Shown here one piece after another: positions 27,504 to 36,499 of a stretch of 45,902 nucleotides of DNA (positions within the stretch are counted from its first letter, which is position 1; each line of letters starts with the position of its first letter). The position numbers and the translations under genes were made by a program. Source of the DNA: Azoarcus sp. (GTDB taxonomy: Bacteria; Pseudomonadota; Gammaproteobacteria; Burkholderiales; Rhodocyclaceae). The stretch is taken from contig JAITVD010000019.1 in NCBI GenBank assembly GCA_031285965.1, positions 1 to 45,902 on the forward strand, given 5' to 3'. Under the pieces are notes generated by a model. It was not told the origin of the DNA and searched no databases. It saw only the letters and a list, made by a program, of their open reading frames with translations.

Positions 27504-27906
27504 AATGATTGGCGAATTTATCGACCACCGGAACGTGTCCATCGTCGGCTCTGTCGATGAGAACGGCTTTCCCAACGTCAAGGCCGTTCTGGAGCCGCGC
27601 AAGCGCGACGGCATCAAAACTTTCTGGTTCTCCACCAACACATCCAGCATGCGCGTGGCGCAGTTTCGCGCTGACCCGAAAGCAAGCCTCTACTTTTTTG
27701 ACCGCGACGCTTTTCGGGGCGTGATGCTGCTGGGGCGCATGGAGGTATGCGAAGACGCAGCGACAAAGGAAATGATTTGGCGCGACGGCGATACGCTCTA
27801 TTATCGGCAAGGGGTGACGGACGCGGATTATTGCGTGCTGAAATTCACCGCTGTGTCCGGGCGCTATTACGCGGAATTTTCTAGCAGCAGCTTTGAGGTG
27901 GAATGA
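27487..27906 (+). CDS. Pyridoxamine 5'-phosphate oxidase-family (FMN-binding split barrel) protein
   Basis: 139 residues, ATG 27487 with GGAGG 9 nt upstream, overlapping the end of the giant membrane protein gene by 17 nt and so probably co-translated. The fold is indicated by VSIVGSVDENGFPNVKAV (strands 1-2), TFWFSTNTSSMRVAQFRADPKASLYFFD (FMN phosphate-binding region) and VMLLGRMEVCEDAATKEMIW. This matches the small general-stress/PNPOx-like group that binds FMN or related cofactors; it is too short and divergent to be PdxH. The actual substrate is unknown. Its last 26 bp overlap the 3' end of truB on the other strand. Confidence 0.8.
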   Translation: MRVMPEMIGEFIDHRNVSIVGSVDENGFPNVKAVLEPRKRDGIKTFWFSTNTSSMRVAQFRADPKASLYFFDRDAFRGVMLLGRMEVCEDAATKEMIWRDGDTLYYRQGVTDADYCVLKFTAVSGRYYAEFSSSSFEVE

Positions 27907-28834
27907 ATCCGGGCGTGTGTTCCTGCGCCGTTGCAATCAGCCGCTTCGGCCAGAGCCGCCCGTCCTCTTTCCACTGACCAAGCCCCAGAAATCCCTCCGG
28001 TCCAAACAGACGGGCGCAATCCCCTGGGGCTTTGCGCTGCTCCGGCAGATCGAGCGGCTGTCCCCGCAGAATCAGCCACGCCTCTGCGGCGTCGAGCGCC
28101 AGTTTTGGGAAACCTTTCAGCAGCGCGTCGACCGGGGCAAGCAGGCTTTCGCGGGCTTCCGGGGCGGTGGCTTCGATGGCATCAAGGGTGACGCTCCCCG
28201 ATAGGTCGAAATCCCCGATGCGGGTGCGCCGTAGGGCATCGAGATGCGCCCCGCAGCCGAGCGCCGCGCCGATGTCCATCGCCAGAGAGCGGATGTAAGC
28301 GCCTTTGCTGCATGCCACGCGGATGGCGAAGCGGTTTTGCCCAAACGCGAGCAAGGTAAGTTCGGTAATCGTCACGCGGCGGGGCGCGCGTTCGATTTCG
28401 ATGCCCGCGCGGGCGTATTCGTACAGGGGCTTGCCGTCGCGCTTGAGCGCCGAATACATGGGCGGCGTCTGTTCGATTTCGCCGATGAAGCGGGCAAGCG
28501 TTTCGCGCAGCGCAATTTCATCGACGGCAACGGGCTGGACGGCCAGCACCTTGCCTTCGGCATCTCCCGTGTCGGTTTGAATGCCGAGCGTGACGCCCGC
28601 CTCATAAACCTTATTGGCATCAAGCAGCATTTGCGAGAACTTGGTGGCTTCGCCAAAGGTGAGCGGCAGCAGGCCGCTTGCCATCGGGTCGAGGGTTCCG
28701 GTGTGTCCAGCTTTGCGCGCGGCGAGCAGGCGGCGGGCGGTTTGCAGCGCGGCGTTGGAAGTCATGCCCGAGGGCTTGTCGAGCAACAGCACGCCGTCAA
28801 CGGCGCGGCGGGGCGGTTTTGCGGCGGCGGGCAT
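27881..28834 (-). CDS. truB: tRNA pseudouridine(55) synthase TruB
   Basis: 317 residues from ATG 28834 (MPAAAKPPRRAVDG), the start that gives the usual family length; ATG 28909 overlaps rbfA by 50 nt and would add 25 Arg/Pro-rich residues. Neither has a clear SD. Makes pseudouridine 55 in the T-loop of tRNA. Motifs: GVLLLDKPSGMTSNAALQ, the catalytic Asp in GHTGTLDPMASGLLPL, TPPMYSALKRDGKPLYEYAR, and VACSKGAYIRSLAMDIG. A C-terminal PUA-like domain (LFGPEGFLGLGQW) closes the protein. Last gene of the rimP-nusA-infB-rbfA-truB operon. Confidence 0.95.
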   Translation of the reverse strand: MPAAAKPPRRAVDGVLLLDKPSGMTSNAALQTARRLLAARKAGHTGTLDPMASGLLPLTFGEATKFSQMLLDANKVYEAGVTLGIQTDTGDAEGKVLAVQPVAVDEIALRETLARFIGEIEQTPPMYSALKRDGKPLYEYARAGIEIERAPRRVTITELTLLAFGQNRFAIRVACSKGAYIRSLAMDIGAALGCGAHLDALRRTRIGDFDLSGSVTLDAIEATAPEARESLLAPVDALLKGFPKLALDAAEAWLILRGQPLDLPEQRKAPGDCARLFGPEGFLGLGQWKEDGRLWPKRLIATAQEHTPGFIPPQSCC

Positions 28835-28859
28835 TGGACGCAAGGATGTGGGCGCGAAG

Positions 28860-29255
28860 TCAGCCGTCGGCGGGCGGATCGTCCTGCGCCGAGGTGCGGG
28901 CTTCGTCATCCTGCACGGTCTGGTCGATCAGTTGCGACAGGCGGGAGCCTTCCTCAATGGAACGGTCGTAGTGAAAGTGCAGTTCGGGCAAGGTATGGAT
29001 ACGGACGCGCTTGCCAAGCTCGCGCCGAAGGAAGCCGCCCGCGCGGCGCAGCCCTTCAAGAATTTCCGGCACGCCGTCCGCGCCGACCATTGCGGTGAAG
29101 AAAACTTTCGCGTGGGCGTAGTCGGGGGTAAGTTCCACGTCGGTCAGCGAAATGAAACCTACCCTCGGGTCTTTGAGTTCCAGCCGGACGAGTTCGGCCA
29201 GTTCGCGGCGGATTTGCTCAGCCACGCGCTGGCCGCGTGAGTATTCCTTGGGCAT
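28860..29255 (-). CDS. rbfA: 30S ribosome-binding factor A
   Basis: 131 residues from ATG 29255, 3 bp after infB. KH-fold protein that helps mature the 5' end of 16S rRNA. The N-terminus SRGQRVAEQIRRELAELV, LKDPRVGFISLTDVELTPDYAHAKVFF and LRRELGKRVRIHTLPELHFHYD are the conserved blocks. The last ~20 residues (Asp/Gln/Pro-rich) form a variable acidic tail. Length normal for the family. Confidence 0.96.
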   Translation of the reverse strand: MPKEYSRGQRVAEQIRRELAELVRLELKDPRVGFISLTDVELTPDYAHAKVFFTAMVGADGVPEILEGLRRAGGFLRRELGKRVRIHTLPELHFHYDRSIEEGSRLSQLIDQTVQDDEARTSAQDDPPADG

Positions 29256-29258
29256 CGC

Positions 29259-32165
29259 CTAGAGCGTCCTCGCCACTTCGCGGATTTCAAACACCTCAAG
29301 CTGGTCGCCCGTCTGGATGTCGTTGTAGCCGCGAAGCTGGAGGCCGCATTCGTAGCCGCCTTTGACTTCTTTCACGTCGTCCTTGAAGCGTTTGAGCGAA
29401 TCGAGTTCGCCTGTCCAGATGACCGTGTGGTTGCGCAGCAGCCTGACGGAAGAGCCGCGCCGCACCGTGCCTTCGAGCACGTAGCAGCCCGCGACCGAAC
29501 CCACTTTGGAGATGCTGAAAACCTGCCGGATTTCGACCATGCCGATGGTTTCCTCGCGTCTTTCCGGGGAGAGCATGCCGGAGAGGGCGGCTTTCACTTC
29601 ATCGACGGCATCGTAAATGATGTCGTAGTAGCGGATGTCGATGCCGAAGCTCTCGGCCAGTTTCCTTGCGCTGGTGTCGGCGCGAGTGTTGAAACCGATG
29701 ATGACCGCGCCCGAGGCTTGCGCGAGGTTCACGTCGGATTCGCTGATTGCGCCCACGCCCGCGTGGATGACCCGCACGCGGACTTCTCCGGTGGAGAGCT
29801 TCTGGAGGGATTGCGACAGGGCTTCCTGCGAGCCTTGCACGTCGGCCTTGATGATGAGGGCGAGGCTTCTGGTCTCGCCTTCGCCGATTTGCTCGAACAT
29901 GTTTTCGAGTTTGGCGGCTTGCTGTTTGGCGAGTTTGACATCGCGGTACTTGCCTTGCCGGAAAAGGGCGATTTCACGCGCCTTCTTTTCGTCCGCAAGC
30001 ACGATGGCCTCGTCGCCCGCTGCCGGAATGTCCGAGAGGCCGAGAATTTCGACCGGAATGGCGGGGCCTGCTTTTTCGATATTTTTGCCGCTCTCGTTGA
30101 GCATGGCGCGGATGCGGCCAAAGGTTGCGCCAACGAGCATGACATCGCCCCGGCGCAACGTGCCGGACTGGACGAGCAGCGAGGCGACGGGGCCGCGCCC
30201 CTTGTCCAGCCGCGCTTCGACAATCAAGCCCTTGGCGGGGGAGTCGACCGGGGCGTTGAGTTCGAGCACTTCGGCCTGAAGCAGGACGGCGTTGAGCATC
30301 TCGTCGATGCCTTCGCCCGTCTTGGCGGAAACTGCCGCGAAAAGCGTATCGCCGCCGTACTCTTCCGGGATGACTTCTTCGGCAATGAGTTCCTGTTTGA
30401 CTTTTTCGATATTGGCTTCTGGCCTATCGATTTTGGTGATGGCGACGACGACAGGCACTCCCGCCGCTTTGGCGTGGTGGATGGCCTCGCGTGTCTGCGG
30501 CATCACGCCATCGTCGGCGGCGACGACGAGGATGACGATGTCGGTGGCCTGAGCGCCGCGCGCGCGCATGGCGGTAAAGGCTTCGTGTCCCGGCGTGTCG
30601 AGGAAAGTAATCATGCCACCTGGGGTTTCTACGTGGTATGCGCCGATGTGCTGGGTAATGCCGCCTGTTTCGCCCGCCGCAACCTTAGCGCGACGGATGT
30701 AGTCCAGCAGCGAGGTTTTGCCGTGGTCGACGTGTCCCATGACGGTGACGACCGGCGCGCGCGGGAGGACTTCGTAATCCTTGTGTTCATCATGCTCGGC
30801 AAGGAATGCGTCGGGGTCGTCGAGTTTGGCGGCCAGCGCCTTGTGTCCCAGATCTTCGACGACGATCATCGCCGTCTCCTGATCGAGCACTTGGTTGATG
30901 GTCACCATCATGCCCATTTTCATCAGGGACTTGATGACTTCGGCGGCCTTGACGGCCATCTTGTGGGCGAGGTCGGCCACGGTGATGGTTTCCGGCACAT
31001 GCACTTCGCGCACGATGGGTTCGCTCGGCGCTTGGAAGGCTGTGCGTTCTTCGGCGTGGTGGCTGCCACGGGCATGACGGCCACCGCCCTTGGCACCGCG
31101 CCAGGTGTTGCCAGCGGCTCCCGCAGCGGTATCGCCACGGGTCTTAAGCCCGCCCCGACGCCGATTATCGTTGTCGCGGGTGCTGGTGTTGGCAGTGTTA
31201 TGGGCGGGCTTGGGTTTGCTCTCGCCGCTTTTGGCGGGACGGTGCAGCGTGCCCGTGGAGCCTTTCTTGGCAGAGGCCGGTTTGGCGGCGGCAGGCGTTG
31301 CGGCAGCCGGATCGGGCTTGGGCTGCTGCGCGGCACGCATGCGGGCTTCTTCTTCCAGCCGCCGGGCTTCGGCGGCGCTCTTGGCTGCGGCCTCGCGTTC
31401 CTGCCGGGCGCGCAGGTCGGCTTGCTGGCGTTCGCGCAATTCGCGGCTGCGGCGTGATTCCTGTTCGCGCGCGGCAAGCTCTTCCGCGCTCAAGATTTGG
31501 GCGATTGCCGCAGGCTTGCCGGATGCTGCCGGTTCGGCGCGGCTTGGTGCTGAAGAGGCAGCCGGACTGTTTGCTTTTGCCGTTTTTTTTTGGGCTTTGG
31601 CAGGTTTTGCGGCGGCTTTGGGTTCTTCCGGCACGGTTTCCGCATCGGAAGCGGAAGGTTCTTCGGCAGGGGCGGGCGTGGTTTCGGAAACCGGAGCTTG
31701 CGGGACGGCCTCCGCTTCGGAGGGCTGCGTCGCGTCGGGAGCCTGAACGGGCGCGGTTTCCAGCGCGGGCGTTTGTTCGGGAGCGGCTTGCGGGGCGTCG
31801 GGCTGAACCTCGACGGGTTCCAGTGGCGCGGCGGTGGGCGGCTCGGCGGGCGCGGCAGCTTCGGGCATTTCGTCGCGCTTGACGAAGACGCGCTTCTTGC
31901 GCACTTCCACTTGTACCGTGCGGGCGCGTCCCGTCGAGTCGGTGGAGCGGATTTCCGAGGTGTGCTTGCGCGTGACCGTGATCTTGCCTTTTTTGGCGCT
32001 ACCGTGCGATTCACGCAGGTATTCGAGCAGGCGCGATTTGTCCTGCTCGGTGAGCAAGTCTTGTTCGTCAGACTTGTCGACTCCGGCACGTTTGAGCTGT
32101 TCAAGCAGCGCGGCGGCTGGCATGTTCAGTTCACCGGCAAATTGGGTGACACTCATTCCTTCCAT
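29259..32165 (-). CDS. infB: Translation initiation factor IF-2
   Basis: 968 residues from ATG 32165 with AAGGGG about 7 nt upstream; ATG 32156 is an alternative. GTPase that brings initiator tRNA to the 30S subunit. N-terminal IF2_N domain ([21 protein letters not shown]), a long Ala/Pro/Glu and then Arg/Glu-rich linker (about 100-330) with a charged helix, and a second IF2_N-like domain ([24 protein letters not shown]). The G domain has [35 protein letters not shown] and [10 protein letters not shown]. Domains II to IV follow through to [21 protein letters not shown]. The plus-strand open frame of 676 codons across it is a codon-bias shadow. Confidence 0.97.
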   Translation of the reverse strand: MEGMSVTQFAGELNMPAAALLEQLKRAGVDKSDEQDLLTEQDKSRLLEYLRESHGSAKKGKITVTRKHTSEIRSTDSTGRARTVQVEVRKKRVFVKRDEMPEAAAPAEPPTAAPLEPVEVQPDAPQAAPEQTPALETAPVQAPDATQPSEAEAVPQAPVSETTPAPAEEPSASDAETVPEEPKAAAKPAKAQKKTAKANSPAASSAPSRAEPAASGKPAAIAQILSAEELAAREQESRRSRELRERQQADLRARQEREAAAKSAAEARRLEEEARMRAAQQPKPDPAAATPAAAKPASAKKGSTGTLHRPAKSGESKPKPAHNTANTSTRDNDNRRRGGLKTRGDTAAGAAGNTWRGAKGGGRHARGSHHAEERTAFQAPSEPIVREVHVPETITVADLAHKMAVKAAEVIKSLMKMGMMVTINQVLDQETAMIVVEDLGHKALAAKLDDPDAFLAEHDEHKDYEVLPRAPVVTVMGHVDHGKTSLLDYIRRAKVAAGETGGITQHIGAYHVETPGGMITFLDTPGHEAFTAMRARGAQATDIVILVVAADDGVMPQTREAIHHAKAAGVPVVVAITKIDRPEANIEKVKQELIAEEVIPEEYGGDTLFAAVSAKTGEGIDEMLNAVLLQAEVLELNAPVDSPAKGLIVEARLDKGRGPVASLLVQSGTLRRGDVMLVGATFGRIRAMLNESGKNIEKAGPAIPVEILGLSDIPAAGDEAIVLADEKKAREIALFRQGKYRDVKLAKQQAAKLENMFEQIGEGETRSLALIIKADVQGSQEALSQSLQKLSTGEVRVRVIHAGVGAISESDVNLAQASGAVIIGFNTRADTSARKLAESFGIDIRYYDIIYDAVDEVKAALSGMLSPERREETIGMVEIRQVFSISKVGSVAGCYVLEGTVRRGSSVRLLRNHTVIWTGELDSLKRFKDDVKEVKGGYECGLQLRGYNDIQTGDQLEVFEIREVARTL

Positions 32166-32181
32166 TTTTGTGCCCCTTTCA

Positions 32182-33660
32182 TCATTCCTGCTCGAACCAG
32201 TGCGCCCGCGCAGCCGAGATCACCGCGCTGGCGCGTTCCGAGTCGATGCCGACCAGTTCGGTCAGTTCATCGACGGCAAGATCGGCAAGATCGTCGCGGG
32301 TTCGGATGTCGTGGCTGGCGAGTTTGGCGGCCAGCGCCTTGTCCATGCCGTCTAGGGCAAGCAGGTCATCGGCAATGCCCTCAAGCTGTTCTTCGGTGAC
32401 GATGGCTTCGGTCAGCAGCACATCGCGGGCGCGGTTGCGCAGTTCGTTGACGGTGGCTTCGTCGAAATCCTCAATTTCGAGCATCTCGGCCAGCGGTACG
32501 TAAGCGATTTCTTCAAGCGATGAAAAGCCTTCATCAATCAGTATGTTGGCAACATCTTCATCGACATCGAGCCGTTCCATGAAGAGTTCCCGCAGTGTGC
32601 CGCGCTCCTGTTCGGTGCGGGCGGCGGATTCCTGCTCGCTCATCAAATTGATCGTCCAGCCGGTTAGTTCGGAGGCGAGCTTGACGTTCTGGCCGTTGCG
32701 CCCGATGGCGATGGCGAGATTGGCTTCGTCGACTACCACGTCCATCGCGTGCGCTTCTTCATCGACGACGATGGAGACGACTTCGGCGGGCTGGAGGGCG
32801 GCAATGACGAACTGGGCCGGATCGGAAGCCCAGACGATGATGTCGATCTGTTCGCTGCTGATTTCGTCGCGCACCGCCGTGACCCGCGAGCCGCGCAGGC
32901 CCACGCAGGTGCCGACCGGGTCGATGCGCTGATCGTTTGCTTTGACGGCAATTTTGGCGCGCAGCCCTGGGTCGCGGGAGCACGCCTTGATTTCGAGCAG
33001 GCCGTCCTCGATTTCAGGCACTTCTAGCTCAAAGAGCTTCATCAGAAATTCGGGCACGGTGCGCGACAGGATGAGCTGCGGGCCACGAACGCCCCGGTCG
33101 ATTTTGAGGAGATAGGCTTTGACTCGGTCGCCGGAGCGGAGATTTTCACGCGGAATTTGCTGGTCGCGGGGCAGCACGGCTTCCATGCGTCCCACATCGA
33201 TGATCGCGTTGCCGCGCTCGACGCGCTTAATCATGCCAGAGACGAGGAATTCCTCGCGCTCCAGAAAATCGTTCAGAACCTGCTCGCGTTCGGCATCCCG
33301 AATTTTTTGCAAAATGACCTGCTTGGCGGCTTGTGCGCCGATACGCCCGAAGTCGATGGGTTCCAGCGGCTCTTCGATATATTCGTCCAGCGCGATGTCC
33401 GGCATGACCTCGCGGGCATCGATGATGCCCATTTCGGCTTCGTCGTTGCTGACTTCCTCGTCCAGCTTCACCACCCAACGGCGGAACGATTCGTAGTCGC
33501 CGGTTTCCCGGTCGATGCTGACGCGCACGTCGGCGTTGTCGTGGATGCGTTTTTTGGTGGCGGAGGCCAGCGCCGACTCAAGGGCGGAGAATACGATGTC
33601 TCTGGCGACGTTCTTTTCGCGCGCCAGCGCATCGACAAGCAGCAGGATTTCGCGGCTCAT
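32182..33660 (-). CDS. nusA: Transcription termination/antitermination protein NusA
   Basis: 492 residues from ATG 33660, with GGAGG 9 nt upstream; the longer open frame (to 33768) would overlap rimP and is not family-like. Binds RNA polymerase and controls pausing and termination. N-terminal domain: [20 protein letters not shown]1 domain around [26 protein letters not shown] domains around [20 protein letters not shown] and [20 protein letters not shown]. Two C-terminal acidic AR-type repeats ([19 protein letters not shown] and [17 protein letters not shown]) are present as in proteobacterial NusA. Confidence 0.97.
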   Translation of the reverse strand: MSREILLLVDALAREKNVARDIVFSALESALASATKKRIHDNADVRVSIDRETGDYESFRRWVVKLDEEVSNDEAEMGIIDAREVMPDIALDEYIEEPLEPIDFGRIGAQAAKQVILQKIRDAEREQVLNDFLEREEFLVSGMIKRVERGNAIIDVGRMEAVLPRDQQIPRENLRSGDRVKAYLLKIDRGVRGPQLILSRTVPEFLMKLFELEVPEIEDGLLEIKACSRDPGLRAKIAVKANDQRIDPVGTCVGLRGSRVTAVRDEISSEQIDIIVWASDPAQFVIAALQPAEVVSIVVDEEAHAMDVVVDEANLAIAIGRNGQNVKLASELTGWTINLMSEQESAARTEQERGTLRELFMERLDVDEDVANILIDEGFSSLEEIAYVPLAEMLEIEDFDEATVNELRNRARDVLLTEAIVTEEQLEGIADDLLALDGMDKALAAKLASHDIRTRDDLADLAVDELTELVGIDSERASAVISAARAHWFEQE

Positions 33661-33679
33661 GTCAGTGAAACCTCCAAGG

Positions 33680-34111
33680 TCAGAATTTTGGGACAAGGTG
33701 TGCTTTTTCGATGTCGCCGATGGCAAAAAGGAGTTCTCCTTTTTGCGTGTCGACAACGGCTGCGCCATCGCGCAGCCCTTTTAGCACGCCAGTGAAATTA
33801 CACTGGTTGCCCACCGGGACATGGGTGCGCAACCGAATATCGGCTCCGGCAAAGCGTTCAAAGTCAGCGGGTTTGACGAGCGGGCGGTCGAGTCCCGGCG
33901 AGGAGACTTCGAGCCGGTCAAAGTCGATGTTTTCAACCTCGAACACGCGGGTGAGCTGATTGCTGACCGCTTCGCAGTCATCCACGGTCACGCCCCGCGC
34001 GATGTCGATGAACACGCGCAGAAGCCGTCCGCGTGGCGAGCCTTCGACCGCCACGAGTTCATACCCGAGACCGTCCACGACTTGCCCGATCAGTTCGTTG
34101 AGTTTCTGCAC
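33680..34111 (-). CDS. rimP: Ribosome maturation factor RimP
   Basis: 143 residues, GTG start at 34111 with a GCGAGG SD directly before. Needed for 30S assembly. N-terminal domain: [44 protein letters not shown]; the SSPGLDRPL motif and the C-terminal SH3-like domain ([15 protein letters not shown]) follow. First gene of the operon rimP-nusA-infB-rbfA-truB. A minus-strand terminator hairpin ends about 10 nt before the start codon, which implies control of read-through. Confidence 0.96.
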   Translation of the reverse strand: MQKLNELIGQVVDGLGYELVAVEGSPRGRLLRVFIDIARGVTVDDCEAVSNQLTRVFEVENIDFDRLEVSSPGLDRPLVKPADFERFAGADIRLRTHVPVGNQCNFTGVLKGLRDGAAVVDTQKGELLFAIGDIEKAHLVPKF

Positions 34112-34121
34112 CCTCGCCCCG

Positions 34122-34148
34122 CAAATAAAAAATGGGCATGACGCCCAT
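34122..34148 (-). terminator. Rho-independent terminator/attenuator in the rimP leader
   Basis: On the minus strand ATGGGC-GTCAT-GCCCAT is followed at once by TTTTTTATTT, a short but typical terminator (stem 34143-34148 with 34132-34137, U-tract to about 34122). It lies between the likely promoter (34204-34232) and the rimP GTG at 34111, with about 10 nt between the end of the U-tract and the start codon. No gene lies between promoter and hairpin, so its target can only be the leader of this operon itself. Confidence 0.65.
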
Positions 34149-34203
34149 CCTGATAACTTTAAGCCGGAAAGCAGACCCTAAAGGAGCCTGTTGAAGACTT
34201 TTA

Positions 34204-34232
34204 ATTCTAGCGCAGAAAAACGGGCTTGGGAA
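34204..34232 (-). promoter_or_regulatory. Probable sigma-70 promoter of the rimP-nusA-infB operon
   Basis: On the minus strand TTCCCA (34227-34232) and TAGAAT (34204-34209) are separated by 17 bp. The -35 matches 4 of 6 and the -10 5 of 6. Transcription would begin near 34197, giving a leader of about 85 nt that contains the terminator hairpin. No better candidate is seen in the region. Confidence 0.5.
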
Positions 34233-34307
34233 CTGAAGATACGGGCAGGGAGGCGATTTTTGCTCGGGGCGAGGGGTTGTTTTGGGTGACCCCTAAATGG
34301 CCAAGGT

Positions 34308-34324
34308 AAAGTATTTAATACTTT
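34308..34324. repeat. A/T-rich palindrome upstream of the rimP operon
   Basis: AAAGTAT-TTA-ATACTTT is a perfect 7-bp dyad. A second dyad, CAGGAAAA (34349-34356) with TTTTCCTG (34364-34371), lies 25 bp further on. Both fall 75-170 bp upstream of the likely rimP promoter and could be operator sites, or the second could be a weak terminator. Nothing identifies a binding protein. Confidence 0.4.
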
Positions 34325-34371
34325 TTCGGCTAAAAATGGAACGTTTTGCAGGAAAATGTGACTTTTTCCTG

Positions 34372-34768
34372 TATGGCGTTTGTATGTTTGGGCGTTCCTG
34401 GACAAGCCGGAAACCGCGTTCTGACAAGGTTTCGCTGTTCGCTCATCCCCTACGGGGACGCTAACGCGCCTTTCTGCCCGCTCGCCCTTGCGCCGTCCCG
34501 TCGCTTGTCGCGTTTAGGCACTCCTCTCTTCTCGCCTGTTGTTAGGCGCACTATCTGATAACCCCTTATCCTGTTGATGCGGCGGCTTTGCCGTGAGGCG
34601 CGTTCCATTTTCCTTTCGTGCGGACATGCCAGCCGTACCGCCTTCTTCGCCGAACTTGATCGGGGCGGGCAGCGCAGCAAGGGAGTCGCTTTGCTTCAAT
34701 CCTCACCCGTTCGCGCTTGCTTCGCTCCCTTGCGCATGCGGCTTGCGGTTGATCCCTTGGCACAGCCG
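34372..34768. other. Gene-free stretch at the left edge of the mobile-element scar
   Basis: About 400 bp with short open frames but no recognisable protein on either strand. Reading through it in the frame of the next fragment gives Arg/Cys-rich sequence with no SD. It appears to be degraded DNA between the rimP promoter region and the first ICE-type fragment. Confidence 0.5.
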
Positions 34769-34981
34769 CACGGTTTGAAGGTGGGTTATGTGCTTTCTGC
34801 CTCTTGGGGTTATGAACAAACCAATATTGATTATTACGAGGTGACGGCGCTTGTTGGTCGTCGCTCTGTGGAAGTTCGGGAAATCGCCCAAGAATTGAAA
34901 GAAACCGGGAACATGTTGGGAGAATGCAGACCCACAAAAGGAAAGTTCATCGGCAAGCCATTGGTAAAAAGGGTTTTTTCC
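34769..34981 (+). pseudogene. Fragment of a mobile-element hypothetical protein
   Basis: About 71 codons beginning HGLKVGYVLSASWGYEQT, then NIDYYEVTALVGRRSVEVRE and ETGNMLGECRPTKGKFIGKP. This pattern (LKVGD.L..SWGYEQTN.DFY.V..L.G...VEVR.I) recurs, from memory, in hypothetical proteins of phages, plasmids and integrative elements. The fragment has no own start, is joined upstream to sequence without protein character, and runs downstream into the frame of the DUF2976 remnant without a stop. It therefore looks like a piece left after deletion. Function unknown. Confidence 0.5.
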
Positions 34982-35003
34982 TGCTCTGATTCGAGGCCAT
35001 GCC

Positions 35004-35326
35004 ATGCAGAAACAACGATTTTCCCCCCGGCTTTCCATGCCCCTGCGCCCTGGGCGGCGCTCCCGATGCCGGACGATCCGACTCGGGGCGCAGGCAGCAC
35101 TATGCTGGAGGCACTCCAGAACTACGGCTTTGATATTGTCATACTGTTGGCGCTCTTGGTCATTTCCAGCATGTTCGTCGGCGTCTGCTGCCACGCCTAT
35201 TCCCGGTATTCTGAAATTCATTTCGGGCGGGTGACCTAGGGCCAGTTCGGCCTGTCGGTGGCTGTTGGTGCAGCGTTGCTCGTCATCGGCATCTGGCTGC
35301 TCACCAAAGCCACAGGCGTGCTGTAA
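35004..35326 (+). pseudogene. Broken ICE conjugation protein, DUF2976/PFL_4702 family
   Basis: An ATG at 35004 opens MQKQRFSPRLS, like a signal peptide start, but the frame then has to shift near 35040 to reach APAPWAALPMPDDPTRGAGS. This is followed by LEALQNYGFDIVILLALLVI and FVGVCCHAYSRYSEIHFGR. A TAG at 35237 replaces a position that is Trp in the family (VTWG), after which the same frame resumes as GQFGLSVAVGAALLVIGIWL and ends at a TAA (35324). The pattern (LP.....P..G.G..ML...QNY.FDI, then Y.EI..G) is that of a small two-helix membrane protein encoded in the type IV secretion clusters of integrating conjugative elements. With a frameshift and a stop the gene is dead. Confidence 0.7.
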
Positions 35327-35327
35327 C

Positions 35328-35438
35328 ATGTTGATCCAGCGCGACGGGCTAATCTCTTTCTTGCCGCACCGGCTGAACCGCCAGCCGACGGTAGTGCGGA
35401 GGCTGACCAATGACGAGCTTTTCGCATGCGCGCTCCTG
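35328..35438 (+). pseudogene. N-terminal fragment of an ICE conjugation protein, DUF3487/PFL_4703 family
   Basis: ATG 35328, one base after the stop of the preceding remnant, reads MLIQRDGLISFLPHRLNRQP, then TVVRRLTNDELFACALL. FLPHRLNRxPxVVRxLTxDEL is the hallmark N-terminus of DUF3487, the gene that directly follows DUF2976 in these conjugation clusters. After about 37 codons the frame turns into Cys/Arg/Thr-rich nonsense and the membrane segments expected next are missing. Conserved order plus motif make this a firm identification of an ICE remnant. Confidence 0.7.
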
Positions 35439-35900
35439 CCGCCCGGGTGCTCGTCACCAGCCACTACGGCCTGCACTAGGCCGAGATGGCAACTTGGGCA
35501 GGCGGCCTCGCCGCGCTCGCCCTGCGCCCGCGCTACATGGTCGACTACGTCGACAGGATGTTCGTCGGCATGGTCGAGGACTTCAGCGGCACGGTGCCGT
35601 CCTCTGTCTGGATACCCAAAGCGCCATTGGCAATCTTTTGCATTGCGTCAACATCACCGCGCATTGCTGCATCGCGCACATAAGTAAATGTCTCTTTTTC
35701 CTCCGGGCTGCCGCGCATACCCCTTTACGTCACGCTAGCCTTCGTTTTTTGTTTCGCCAGCGCCAAGCAGTCCACTTGATCACGTCCTTCCCCTCTTCGA
35801 GGCTGTTCCGGTATGAATACGCCAACAGCCATTTCCTCTCCCAAGAAAAAGACTTCTTTAAGTAACAAAAGATAACAAATTACCACAGAAATAAAAGGTT
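35439..35900 (+). other. Degraded DNA with one unrecognised open segment
   Basis: No intact gene. From ATG 35486 an open frame reads MATWAGGLAALALRPRYMV, then DYVDRMFVGMVEDFSGTVPS and SVWIPK, preceded in the same frame by VTSHYGLH and a stop. Its codon use looks protein-like to about 35625, so it may be another decayed mobile-element gene, but I do not recognise it. From 35640 to 35900 the DNA turns A/T-richer and holds nothing I can identify. Confidence 0.4.
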
Positions 35901-36437
35901 ATGTTGTCTTGCCTTATCCGCAGACCCCTGAGATGGCTGCTGCGTGGTTTCGGGCGCACTTGGAAACCTAAGCTCAAGAAACCGGAGATGGTCGATTTCC
36001 ATAGTGCTGTGAGTGTCCTTGCGTTTGAGAATAGCCTGTATGCCATTCTTGAGCCTCTCAAACTGCACAATGTACAGTTTATCCCTGCTTCGGTTGAAGT
36101 GAAAAAGGGAGCGGATGTCGACGGATATTGGTTGATGCACAATTGCAACCGCATGGAGTGCATGGATTTGGAGAAATCGAATTATGATATCAGCGAAATA
36201 GACGGAGATGTGTCGTGGATACGCAAGATCGTGCTTTCGCCGGAAAAACTGTCCAAAGTGCCGTTGGCGGAACGGTTGTTTTTCCGAATGAAAGAGGATT
36301 ACCCGACACATTTTGTACACAAATCCATTGTGGACAAGATCATGGCGATTAACTCCAAGGGGGGGGAAGTTCCATGCCAGTGGAAGCATGGAGGCAGGGA
36401 ATGCAGTTTGATGAATAAACCAGTCGCGCGTGCATAG
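35901..36437 (+). CDS. Imm11-type immunity protein (DUF1629), probably with damaged N-terminus
   Basis: 178 codons from ATG 35901. From about residue 36 the protein follows the Imm11 family, immunity proteins of polymorphic toxin systems: FENSLYAILEPLKLHNVQFI, then YWLMHNCNRMECMDLEKSNY, IRKIVLSPEKL, LFFRMKEDYPTHFVHKSIVD and KIMAIN. The first ~30 residues (SCLIRRPLRWLLRGFGRTW) are Arg/Trp-rich and unlike the family, and the ATG has no proper SD, so the 5' end has probably been lost or joined to foreign sequence. No toxin, Rhs or secretion gene is in view. A/T-richer than the core genes. Family call from motif memory; fair confidence. Confidence 0.6.
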   Translation: MLSCLIRRPLRWLLRGFGRTWKPKLKKPEMVDFHSAVSVLAFENSLYAILEPLKLHNVQFIPASVEVKKGADVDGYWLMHNCNRMECMDLEKSNYDISEIDGDVSWIRKIVLSPEKLSKVPLAERLFFRMKEDYPTHFVHKSIVDKIMAINSKGGEVPCQWKHGGRECSLMNKPVARA

Positions 36438-36499
36438 GTGTCGAAAATCTCCGACCCCTAAATATGAGGACTGTATGCATTCCGCCGCCATTCAGCGGT

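Noticed and set aside
29427-31457. 676-codon plus-strand open frame
   Set aside because: It is antisense to infB, is His/Gly/Asp-rich, has no SD or family, and is explained by high GC codon bias of IF-2.
34574-35239. 221-codon apparent gene in the scar
   Set aside because: It is a chimaera of junk, a mobile-type fragment and a DUF2976 piece ending at an amber codon; annotated as separate remnants.
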